From the NCBI GenBank assembly GCA_030428825.1, contig JAUIEL010000081.1, positions 1 to 14,570 on the forward strand: a DNA stretch of 14,570 nucleotides, read 5' to 3'. The notes under the pieces were generated by a model that was not told the origin of the DNA, searched no databases, and saw only the letters and a program-made list of their open reading frames with translations. The stretch's first letter is position 1; each line of letters starts with the position of its first letter. The position numbers and the translations under genes were made by a program. Source of the DNA: a bacterium (GTDB taxonomy: Bacteria > Planctomycetota > B15-G4 > JADJEK01). Shown piece by piece: positions 1 to 6,245 of the stretch.

Positions 1-1
1 G

Positions 2-88
2 CTGGCGCGCCGCTATCCGCGGCACGCCTGGCCGGACGATCCGCTCGCCGCCGCGCCGACGTCTCGGCCGGTCCCGCGGCGGCGCTGA
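2..88 (+). CDS. hrpB: ATP-dependent helicase HrpB, C-terminal end (partial)
   Basis: Only the last 28 codons and a TGA stop (86-88) are in the window; the gene enters from the left edge. The visible peptide contains LARRYPRHAWPDDP followed by AAAPTSRPVPRRR. This matches the conserved extreme C-terminus of HrpB helicases, where a [K/R]RYP[K/R]HxWP[E/D]DP motif is followed by a PT and a basic tail. HrpB is a cytoplasmic DExH-box ATP-dependent RNA helicase; its precise role is poorly defined. The catalytic domains lie outside the window, so the call rests on this tail alone. The gene converges on the DoxX gene, with only 3 bp between the two stop codons. The codons are GC-rich like those of its neighbours. 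Confidence 0.72.
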   Translation: MARRYPRHAWPDDPLAAAPTSRPVPRRR

Positions 89-91
89 CGA

Positions 92-544
92 TCACTGCTC
101 CGGCGCGGGCTCGCGCTGCTTCTTCATCGCGAGCGCGCCGTCGACCGAGAGCGCGCCGGCGCCGGTCATCACGAGGCAGAGGCACGCGCCGAGGATGACG
201 AGCGGGAACTCGTAGCCGCCGTCCCCGGAGAGCCGCTGCCAGTTCGCCATGAAGTCGCCCTCCATGTGCACCTTCCAGATCGCGACGACCATCGTCCCCG
301 CGTTGACCAGCGCGGCGAGGCGGGTGACGAACCCGAGCGCGAGGAGGACGCCGCCGCCGAGCTCTCCCCAGGCCGCGACGTACGCGAGGATCTCGGAGTA
401 CGGAAGGCCGAACGTCGCGACCGTCTCGACGAACTTCGAGAAGTCGTGGACGAACAGCTTCTGGTAGCCGTGAAGGATCAGGGGAGCCGCGACGGCGAGT
501 CGAAGCGGCAGGGGTCCGAGGCGGCTGAGTCCGGTCATGGCCAT
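92..544 (-). CDS. DoxX family membrane protein
   Basis: This 150-residue protein has the typical DoxX layout of about four hydrophobic segments. The first follows the N-terminus (LRLAVAAPLILHGYQKLF, with the HGYQK/HGxxK-type turn common in DoxX), the next two are around AYVAAWGELGGGVLLALGF and LAALVNAGTMVVAIWKVH, and the last is FPLVILGACLCLVMTGAGALSVD. The GELGGGVLLALG and GAGxLSxD motifs are family hallmarks. DoxX proteins are small inner-membrane proteins, sometimes linked to quinone or redox stress functions; no specific role can be read here. I chose the ATG at 542-544 because GGGAGAA lies about 10 nt upstream. The frame is open further upstream (to 652), but that extension is basic and unlike the family. 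A second ATG two codons in (536-538) is also possible. Confidence 0.85.
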   Translation of the reverse strand: MAMTGLSRLGPLPLRLAVAAPLILHGYQKLFVHDFSKFVETVATFGLPYSEILAYVAAWGELGGGVLLALGFVTRLAALVNAGTMVVAIWKVHMEGDFMANWQRLSGDGGYEFPLVILGACLCLVMTGAGALSVDGALAMKKQREPAPEQ

Positions 545-691
545 GGTGGGCGTTTCTCCCGAGTAGCGACGTTGCGGAATCGTACCGGTCGGGCCCGTCG
601 CTCGAAGGCTCGACCGTCGGAACCGTACGGACGACCTCGTGAGCTTTCGCACGGGAATCGGTCGAGCGGTCGCTTTTTCCGATTTCGGTTG

Positions 692-720
692 TCAACAACG
701 CCGATCGAGCGACGTATATG
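692..720 (+). promoter_or_regulatory. candidate sigma70-type promoter for the 727-793 transcript
   Basis: TCAACA (692-697) and TATATG (715-720) are separated by 17 bp, each matching four of six consensus bases. TTGTCA at 689-694 is an alternative -35 with a longer 20-bp spacer. Transcription would start near 727 and run into the strong terminator at 755-793. The region is distinctly AT-richer than its surroundings. This is a visual match only. Confidence 0.35.
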
Positions 721-726
721 GGGGCG

Positions 727-793
727 CATGAAGGGGTCCTCCAGGGGGACAGCAGGGGCTCGCACGCTGGGCTAGTGCGAGCCCCACTTTTTT
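727..793 (+). ncRNA. candidate small RNA of about 67 nt
   Basis: A plausible promoter (692-720) is followed within 70 nt by a strong Rho-independent terminator on the same strand. No protein gene lies upstream on this strand that would need it: the nearest + strand gene ends at 88, and the genes on both sides are on the - strand. Besides the terminator hairpin there is a weak stem, GTCC (736-739) with GGAC (747-750). A 15-codon reading frame begins at ATG 728, behind a GGGGG run, and ends with TAG inside the terminator loop. It could be a tiny peptide, but no downstream + strand gene exists for it to attenuate. No known RNA family was recognised. Confidence 0.35.
755..793 (+). terminator. Rho-independent terminator (+ strand)
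   Basis: A perfect 11-bp stem, GGGGCTCGCAC (755-765) with GTGCGAGCCCC (775-785), encloses a 9-nt loop and is followed by AC and six T residues (788-793). The T-tract gives the direction: it works for transcripts moving rightward. Read on the - strand, the hairpin has no T-run after it. Confidence 0.8.
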
Positions 794-823
794 GCACCGC
801 CGAAAACGGCAACGCGCTTTCGG

Positions 824-861
824 TCGATTCAAGAAACGTTCAGTGAACGGTCTCGAATCGA
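824..861. repeat. imperfect inverted repeat in intergenic region
   Basis: Outer arms TCGATTC (824-830) and GAATCGA (855-861) enclose an inner palindrome, CGTTC-AGT-GAACG (837-849), with short asymmetric internal loops. It lies in the gene-free stretch between the + strand terminator and the end of the M28 peptidase gene. It could be an RNA hairpin or a protein-binding site; nothing points to either. Confidence 0.45.
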
Positions 862-914
862 ACGTCCCGTGCAATCGATCCGGATTGCAGGAGGGCGTCC
901 GCCCGGAACCCGAA

Positions 915-952
915 ACCGGCCCGCCCGATCGAGGTCGATCGCGCGGGCCGGT
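915..952 (-). terminator. probable terminator of the M28 peptidase gene
   Basis: A perfect 10-bp GC stem, ACCGGCCCGC (915-924) with GCGGGCCGGT (943-952), has an 18-nt loop and lies about 30 bp past the peptidase stop codon. On the - strand it is followed by TTTCGGGTT, a short and broken T-tract. Outer bases CCGAAAC and GTTTCGG can extend the stem across a 5-nt bulge. The rest of the 545-983 gap holds only the candidate RNA and the repeat listed separately. Confidence 0.55.
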
Positions 953-983
953 CTCTCGTTTCGGTCGGAGCCGTCGCTTCCGA

Positions 984-3488
984 TCAGAGTCCGAAGGAGA
1001 CGGTCACCGGGACGGTCGCCACGTCGATCGGGTTCAGCGTGAACCCGGCGATCGTCAGCTCGACGCCGACCAGCGCCGGATCCGTGAACCCCGGGAGGAC
1101 CATCGTCGAGCTCATGCGGCCGGCCGGGTCGAGCGCGCCGCCGAACCCCTGGAAGTACGGCGAGTTCAGGGCGGCGAACCCGACCTGGGTGACGAGGTCG
1201 ATGTTCAGCGGGACGGCGGTCCCCTCCAGCACCGCGCCGGGGGCGCTCCCGGAGACGCCGATCGCGAGGATCGCCGTTCGACCGGCGAACGCCGGGCCGA
1301 GGTCGGTGTCGAGCGCGACCTGCCCGCCCTGCGTCGCGGAGAGCCAGGCCCGATCGGCGACGAGCGACGGCACGTCCCCGTCGGTCACCGAGACGAGCGC
1401 GAAGTCGTCGACGTTCCAGCCGCCGAACTGCAGGCCCCCGTCGCTCGTCAGGCGGTAGCGCACGGTGACGGCGGCCTGCTGGTCGGCGTGGGCGGAGACG
1501 TCGACCTCGTGCTCGACCCACGCTCCGTCGAGGAGGTGGTCGATGCCGCCCGGGCTCGCCGGGTTCTGCCAGACGGTCTGGCCGTTCACCTCGATCGCGG
1601 CCCGGTCGAACAGGGCGTCCTCGACGGTCAGCCAGCGGCGGTACCGGAGCCGGACGCCGGCGTGCGACGAGCAGTCGATCGGCGGCGACTGCAGGTAGTT
1701 GTCGACGTTCGGCTGATAGTCGCCGTTGAACCCCGGGAGCCCGAGGTCGTTCCCCCAGCACGCGGCGCCGGAGAACGGGGCGGCCGGGTCGGTGCCGTTC
1801 TGGCCGGTCGGCGCGCCGCGCTGCCAGTCGTCCTGGGTCGCGAGCTGCGCGTGGGTCCAGCCGGCGTCGGTCGGGCCGTCGAACGACTCGGCGTGGATCG
1901 TGACGACGCTCCCGACCGTGAACGACCAGGCCTCGTCGCCGGGGTTCGCGCCCTCGGGGGCCCACTCCTCGTGCCCCGCCGCGTCGGTCGCGTGGACGTA
2001 GTACTCGACCTCGCCGCTGCCGAACCGGCCGGGGATCGACGACGCCCACTCGCCCGGCTGCGCGCCGGTCTCGAGCATCGCGCGCGTCTGCCACGGGCCG
2101 CCGTCGACGCGCCAGACGAGGTCGGCGCCCGCGACCGGGCTCGCGGTCAGCGAGGTCACGACGGCGCGGACCTCGTACGGGCCGCCGGCGTCGGCGGTCG
2201 AGCCGAGCGGGACGTGCTGCACGCGCAGGTCGACCGGCTCGGCGAGCTCGGCCGCGCAGGCGACGAACGCCTTCACGATGTCCCGCGCGAGGTCGAAGTC
2301 GTTGGCGCTGGCGACCATGTTGTCGCCCGACGAGTGGATCACCGGCGAGTAGCTCTGGACGTCCTCGAAGAAGAAGACCGACGGGATGCCGTGCGACTGG
2401 TACGCCTGGTGGTCCGACGTCCCGGCCGACAGCGGCCCGGTGACGACCGGCAGCGACGGGACGTAGGTCTGCGCGGTCTGCGCGCAGAACGACGTCAGCC
2501 CGGGGTCGGTGTTGGTGGTGACGAAGTCGAGGTCCGCCGCGTCGCCCGCGGCGCGGTGGGCGATCATGTCCATGTTCAGCATGCCGACGACCTTCGCCGG
2601 CGCGTGCTTCCCGGCGTCGTGGAACGAGCCGACCAGCCCGAACTCCTCGGCCGAGAAGAGGACCAGCCGGATCGTGTGTTCGAACGAGCCGGTGGAGAGG
2701 ATGCGGGCGGCCTCGAGGATCCCGGCCGTCCCGGACGCGTTGTCGTCGGCGCCCGGCGCGTTCGCGGTCGCGCCGGCGTAGTTGATCGAGTCGAAGTGCG
2801 CGCCGAGCACGACGAGCGTCGACGGGTCGACGGTCCCCGGGATCTCGGCCACGACGTTCGGGGCGTACGACGCGCTGAACGTCTCGGTCGACACGTTCAC
2901 CCCGGGGATCGACTGGAGCTTCGCGACCAGCCAGTTCTTCACGTTGACGGCCTGCGGCTGGTCGGCGCGCCGGGTCGGGTACATCGAGAGGTGCGTCGCG
3001 TCGGCCACCAGGTTCGACTTGTCGACCATCGCGACGAGCTGGGCCACGCGCGGGTCGGCGGCGACCTGGATCGTCTTCGGCGCGGCGAACCCGCGCGACG
3101 GCGTCCACGCCTTCCGGACCACCCGCGCCACGTGGTGCGCGCAGCCGGTGATCAGCGTCCCCTTCGGCGCCGCGAACAGGATCTGGCCGAGATGCACATG
3201 CAGGCGCACGGCGTCGGCCGGGACGTGCCCCGGGTCGGCGACGTAGAGGCTCGCGCCGTCCGGCCAGGGACCGACGTCGACGGCGCGGAACCCGAGCCGG
3301 CCGAGCTTCCGGATCACCGCGGGTTCCCCCTCCCCGACGGCCATCGCCCCGTAGTCGCCGTAGTAGTCGAGCTGGCGGGCGAGGTGGTCGGCCGCCCCGG
3401 CGGGGAGCGGTCCCTCGACGACGATCACCGACGCGGCGGCGGGGCCCGCCGCGAACGCCGCGGCGAGCAGGAAGGCACGAACGAGCAT
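984..3488 (-). CDS. secreted M28 family zinc metallopeptidase (aminopeptidase type) with C-terminal accessory domains
   Basis: This protein of about 834 residues would be exported and hydrolyse peptides, probably as an aminopeptidase with two zinc ions. The start is a signal peptide (MLVRAFLLAAAFAAGPAAA). Residues of about 25-165 look like a propeptide. The M28 domain (about 170-415) carries all the metal ligands: H231 with catalytic-site D233 in AHFDS, D248 in GADDNASG, E281/E282 in SAEEFG, D307 in NMDM, and H385 in VIHSSGD. Residues of about 420-525 form a beta-rich Fn3/Ig-like segment (VWRVDGGPWQ, VEYYVHATDAAG). Residues of about 530-702 resemble a jelly-roll domain that ends in GGWNVDDFALVSV. 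A further beta-rich tail closes the protein. The ATG at 3488 has GGAG 9 nt upstream. The ATG three codons earlier (3497) would have that GGAG directly abutting it, so the shorter start is preferred. The gene appears to be transcribed alone, between a palindrome upstream and a terminator downstream. Confidence 0.9.
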   Translation of the reverse strand: MLVRAFLLAAAFAAGPAAASVIVVEGPLPAGAADHLARQLDYYGDYGAMAVGEGEPAVIRKLGRLGFRAVDVGPWPDGASLYVADPGHVPADAVRLHVHLGQILFAAPKGTLITGCAHHVARVVRKAWTPSRGFAAPKTIQVAADPRVAQLVAMVDKSNLVADATHLSMYPTRRADQPQAVNVKNWLVAKLQSIPGVNVSTETFSASYAPNVVAEIPGTVDPSTLVVLGAHFDSINYAGATANAPGADDNASGTAGILEAARILSTGSFEHTIRLVLFSAEEFGLVGSFHDAGKHAPAKVVGMLNMDMIAHRAAGDAADLDFVTTNTDPGLTSFCAQTAQTYVPSLPVVTGPLSAGTSDHQAYQSHGIPSVFFFEDVQSYSPVIHSSGDNMVASANDFDLARDIVKAFVACAAELAEPVDLRVQHVPLGSTADAGGPYEVRAVVTSLTASPVAGADLVWRVDGGPWQTRAMLETGAQPGEWASSIPGRFGSGEVEYYVHATDAAGHEEWAPEGANPGDEAWSFTVGSVVTIHAESFDGPTDAGWTHAQLATQDDWQRGAPTGQNGTDPAAPFSGAACWGNDLGLPGFNGDYQPNVDNYLQSPPIDCSSHAGVRLRYRRWLTVEDALFDRAAIEVNGQTVWQNPASPGGIDHLLDGAWVEHEVDVSAHADQQAAVTVRYRLTSDGGLQFGGWNVDDFALVSVTDGDVPSLVADRAWLSATQGGQVALDTDLGPAFAGRTAILAIGVSGSAPGAVLEGTAVPLNIDLVTQVGFAALNSPYFQGFGGALDPAGRMSSTMVLPGFTDPALVGVELTIAGFTLNPIDVATVPVTVSFGL

Positions 3489-3534
3489 TTCGAACATCTC
3501 CGTCGCGGGCTGGGTCCGCCCGGCCCTCGGAGTC

Positions 3535-3699
3535 TAACAGTCCGTTGAAGAAGTGCTGTGGGTGCGAGGCGAGTTCCTCGCGGCCGAGATCAAGGCGCGC
3601 ATCCGGAGGCGAATCGCCGATTCATCGAGGAATGCGCAACGAAGAGATCGGCCGCGAGGAGCCGCCGCAGCCCCGCATGACTTCTTCAACGGGCTGCTA
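3535..3699. repeat. MITE-like palindromic element, 165 bp
   Basis: The ends are inverted repeats: the first 28 bases from 3535 match the reverse complement of the last 28 at 23 positions, including the shared core CCGTTGAAGAAGT. The symmetry continues inward: CCTCGCGGCCGA (3576-3587) pairs exactly with its complement at 3648-3659, and GCGCAT/ATGCGC and CGAATC/GATTC pairs lie near the centre. The whole element can fold into one long hairpin. It has no coding capacity of its own and lies between the feoB stop and the peptidase start. It is either a non-autonomous mobile element or an extragenic palindrome, and it may also end feoB transcripts. No second copy was seen in the window. Confidence 0.7.
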
Positions 3700-3745
3700 A
3701 CGGATGGAAGGAGGGCCGGCGGCCGTCGTCCGCGTTTCCCCGGGC

Positions 3746-5872
3746 TCAGGCGAACCCGAGCAGGCGGCCGCCCTGGAAGACGGCGAAGCTCGCTCCCCAC
3801 GCCAGCACGGTCATGTACGCCAACATGAAGACCGGCCAGCGCCAGGTCCGGGTCTCCCGCCGGACCACGGCGAGCGTGCTCATGCATTGACACGCCAGCG
3901 CGAAGAAGACCATCAGCGAGAGGCAGACGAGCGGGGTGAAGAGGAGCCGGCCGTCCGGCCACGTCGCGGCCGCCAGCCGCTCGCGGAGGGCGGGGGTCTC
4001 CTCGTCGACGTCGGCGCCGACGCCGTACACGACGCCCATGGTGCTGACGAACACCTCCCGGGCAGCGAACGCACCGACGATCCCGACGCCGATGCGCCAG
4101 TCGAAGCCGAGCGGCTCCAGCACCGGCTCGAGCGCGCGACCGAGCTGGCCGGCGTAGCTCTCCGAGGCCTGCGCGGCGGCGGCCGCGGTTTCGGTCTCGC
4201 CCGTCCCCTCCGGCTCGTGACGTGGGAACTCGAGCAGGACCCACATCGCGATCGAGCAGAGGAGGATGACCGTCCCCGCCTTCTTCACGAACTCGCTCGC
4301 CTGCTCGGTCACGGTCCGCAGGACGGTCGGGGCGTGGGGGAGCCGGTACGGCGGCATCTCGAGGACGAGCGGGATGCGCGGCCCCCGGATCAGTGTGCGC
4401 CCGAGCACGAACGCGCAGACGAGCGCCGTGACCGTGCCGAAGACGTACATCCCCGCGAGGAGCAGTCCCTGCCGGAACGGGGCCCCCGGTTCGCCGATCG
4501 GGACGATCGCCGCGATCAGGAGGCCGTAGACCGGCAGCCGCGCCGAGCACGTCATCAGCGGGAGCACCATCATCGTGAGGAGCCGGTCGCGCTGCCGCTC
4601 CATGTTCCGCGTGGCGAGGATCGCCGGCACCGCGCACGCGAACCCGGAGAGCATCGGCACGAACGCCCGTCCGTGGAGGCCGAGCGCCTTCATGATCCGG
4701 TCCATCAGCACCGCGACCCGCGCCATGTACCCGGAGTCCTCGAGCAGCCCGAGGAAGAGGAACAGGATCACGATCTGCGGGAGGAAGACCAGGAACGCGC
4801 CGACGCCCCCGATCAGACCGTCGACCACGAAGTCGGCGAAGAGGCCCCCGGGGAGCGCGTCGGCGGCCCGCGCCGACAGCCAGCCGAGGCCGTCCTCGAT
4901 CCGGCCGATGACCGGGTCGGCCCCCGCGAAGAGCGCCTGGAACAGGCCGGTCATCAGGAGGAGGAAGAACGCGAACCCGAGCACCGGGTGGAGGAGGAAC
5001 CGGTCGAGCCGGTCCGTCCATCGCCGGACCCGGCGTCGGTCGCGGACGGTCTCGGTCACCCGGGCGTCGATCCACGCGTACCGGGCGGCGATCACCTCGC
5101 GGTCGATCGTCCGCCCGTCCGCCGTGGCGCGGGCGCGGCGCGACTCGACCGCGTCGCGGAGCACGGGCGGGATCTCGATCAGCTCGTCGTCCGGGTCGAG
5201 GGAGAGGAGCGCCCAGAGCGCGAGGGCGTCGCGGCGGCGCTCGTCGCCGCCGTGCCACTCGGCCGGGAGCGCCTCCGCCACCGCCGCGACGTCGGCCGCG
5301 AGGGCCGGCTCGGGCGTCCAGAGCTCCCGGTCGCGCGTGCCGCGGGCGGGATCGTGGAGGACCGCGGCGACGGCGCGCAGCAACGCGTCCGTCCCTTCCC
5401 CCTTCCGGGCGACGACCGGGACGACGGGGACGCCGAGCTCCCGCTCGAGCGCGGGGACGTCCGGCTCGAGGCCGGAGCGTCGCGCCTCGTCGACCATGTT
5501 CAGCGCGACGACGACCGGGAGGCCGAGCTCGAGCACCTGCAGCACGAGGTAGAGGTTTCGGGAGAGACGCGCCGCGTCGACGACCACCACGACCAGGTCG
5601 GGGCGGTCCCCCGGCGCCAGCCCGGAGATCGTCGCGAACGCGACCTGTTCGTCGAGGGTCCGCGCGGAGAGGGAGTACGTCCCCGGCGAGTCGATCAGCT
5701 CGGCGGCGGTCAGGTCGGGGAGGGAGAGCCGTCCGAGGTGCCGCTCGACCGTGACGCCGGGGTAGTTCCCGACCCGCGCCCGTCCGCCGGTCAGGCGATT
5801 GAAGAGGGTCGTCTTCCCGACGTTCGGGTTGCCGGCGAGGACGACGGTCCTCGCGCGCGTGGTCGTCGACAT
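3746..5872 (-). CDS. feoB: ferrous iron transport protein B (GTPase-permease)
   Basis: FeoB is the inner-membrane Fe(II) importer; this one has 708 residues, slightly shorter than E. coli FeoB (773). The N-terminal G domain shows G1 GNPNVGKT (14-21), G2 NYPGVT (36-41), G3 DSPG (61-64) and G4 NMVD (125-128). The G5 position (about 153-160) reads VVARKGEG instead of the usual SAxxGxG. A helical spacer follows to about residue 290. The permease part begins at HPVLGF (295) and includes LEDSGYMAR (377-385), the Gate motif SGFACAVPAILATR (409-422) and MTCSARLPVY (440-449). It ends with the family-typical ACQCMSTLAVVRRET and a last membrane helix. The start ATG (5870-5872) lies 10 bp after feoA. The frame continues upstream, but there it overlaps feoA and has no FeoB similarity. 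No feoC is present. Confidence 0.96.
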   Translation of the reverse strand: MSTTTRARTVVLAGNPNVGKTTLFNRLTGGRARVGNYPGVTVERHLGRLSLPDLTAAELIDSPGTYSLSARTLDEQVAFATISGLAPGDRPDLVVVVVDAARLSRNLYLVLQVLELGLPVVVALNMVDEARRSGLEPDVPALERELGVPVVPVVARKGEGTDALLRAVAAVLHDPARGTRDRELWTPEPALAADVAAVAEALPAEWHGGDERRRDALALWALLSLDPDDELIEIPPVLRDAVESRRARATADGRTIDREVIAARYAWIDARVTETVRDRRRVRRWTDRLDRFLLHPVLGFAFFLLLMTGLFQALFAGADPVIGRIEDGLGWLSARAADALPGGLFADFVVDGLIGGVGAFLVFLPQIVILFLFLGLLEDSGYMARVAVLMDRIMKALGLHGRAFVPMLSGFACAVPAILATRNMERQRDRLLTMMVLPLMTCSARLPVYGLLIAAIVPIGEPGAPFRQGLLLAGMYVFGTVTALVCAFVLGRTLIRGPRIPLVLEMPPYRLPHAPTVLRTVTEQASEFVKKAGTVILLCSIAMWVLLEFPRHEPEGTGETETAAAAAQASESYAGQLGRALEPVLEPLGFDWRIGVGIVGAFAAREVFVSTMGVVYGVGADVDEETPALRERLAAATWPDGRLLFTPLVCLSLMVFFALACQCMSTLAVVRRETRTWRWPVFMLAYMTVLAWGASFAVFQGGRLLGFA

Positions 5873-5882
5873 CCCGGCCGCT

Positions 5883-6110
5883 TCAGACGCGGTCGACGGA
5901 GAGCCGGCCCGCCTCGTGCGCGCGCAGCGTGAGGTGCGAGTCGCGGACCTCGAGTTCGACGATCCCCTGGAGGGCGTGGCGGCGGACGAGCCGGACACGG
6001 GTCCCCGGGAGGATTCCGAACTCCATCAGGCGCCGCTGGAGCGGGCGCGCCCCGCCGACGTCGACGATCGTCGCTTCGCCGCCCACGGAGAGGGAATCGA
6101 GAGTGGTCAT
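5883..6110 (-). CDS. feoA: ferrous iron transport protein A
   Basis: This 75-residue protein is a FeoA-type SH3-like cytoplasmic partner of FeoB. The family pattern is clear: an N-terminal VGGEATIVDVGG, then LQRRLMEFGILPGTRVRLVRRHALQGIVELEVRDSHLTLRAHEAGRLSV. This includes the RRLMEFGxxPGTxV core and the final strand with the L-R-x-x-E-A (here AHEAGRL) ending. The gene precedes feoB by 10 bp and is surely co-transcribed. The start ATG (6108-6110) has no clear Shine-Dalgarno sequence. A Fur-type operator lies about 30 bp upstream. Confidence 0.95.
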   Translation of the reverse strand: MTTLDSLSVGGEATIVDVGGARPLQRRLMEFGILPGTRVRLVRRHALQGIVELEVRDSHLTLRAHEAGRLSVDRV

Positions 6111-6139
6111 GGAGCGCGGGTCCCGGCCTCGAGGGTGAG

Positions 6140-6158
6140 GTTGAGAACGATTCTCAAC
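6140..6158 (-). promoter_or_regulatory. Fur box upstream of feoAB
   Basis: GTTGAGAA-CGA-TTCTCAAC is a perfect 8-bp inverted repeat around three bases. Its core TGAGAAC-G-ATTCTCA matches the 7-1-7 Fur consensus TGATAAT-N-ATTATCA at 12 of 14 arm positions. It begins 30 bp upstream of the feoA start. Fe(II)-Fur binding here would block transcription when iron is plentiful. A DtxR/IdeR-type regulator could bind a similar palindrome, but the sequence resembles the Fur consensus more closely. Confidence 0.8.
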
Positions 6159-6170
6159 AAGTGTCGAGTC

Positions 6171-6176
6171 TTTATA
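6171..6176 (-). promoter_or_regulatory. candidate -10 element of feoAB
   Basis: TATAAA, read on the - strand, is the only AT-rich hexamer upstream of feoA. It would place the transcription start just upstream of the Fur box, so that the repressor would sit at about +10 to +25. No good -35 hexamer is seen. The rest of the 6111-6245 gap shows nothing further. Confidence 0.35.
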
Positions 6177-6245
6177 TCACGCTCGAACGAGGGAGGAAAG
6201 GGAGGCGGGGTGCGGTTTCCGGTCGCGGGGGGAGAGCGGGCGAGC

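Noticed and set aside
681..694. - strand promoter for doxX based on a perfect TTGACA at 689-694 (read in reverse)
   Set aside because: No -10-like hexamer occurs at 16-18 bp from it; the DNA there is GCGACCGC.
728..775. Leader peptide with attenuator (15-codon frame ending in the terminator loop)
   Set aside because: There is no + strand gene downstream to be attenuated, and the peptide has no run of a regulatory amino acid. It is kept only as a possibility inside the small-RNA candidate.
792..3548. Very long open frame on the + strand opposite the M28 peptidase (and similar ones opposite feoB at 3704-5932, paralog A at 5799-8006, and paralogs B and C)
   Set aside because: These are antisense shadows caused by high GC. 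Their translations are rich in R, D, V and G with no domain or motif, whereas the - strand frames contain intact catalytic motifs.
5873..5998. N-terminal extension of FeoB overlapping feoA
   Set aside because: The extra 42 residues are the feoA region read in another frame; FeoB family proteins start a few residues before the G1 motif, as the ATG at 5872 gives.
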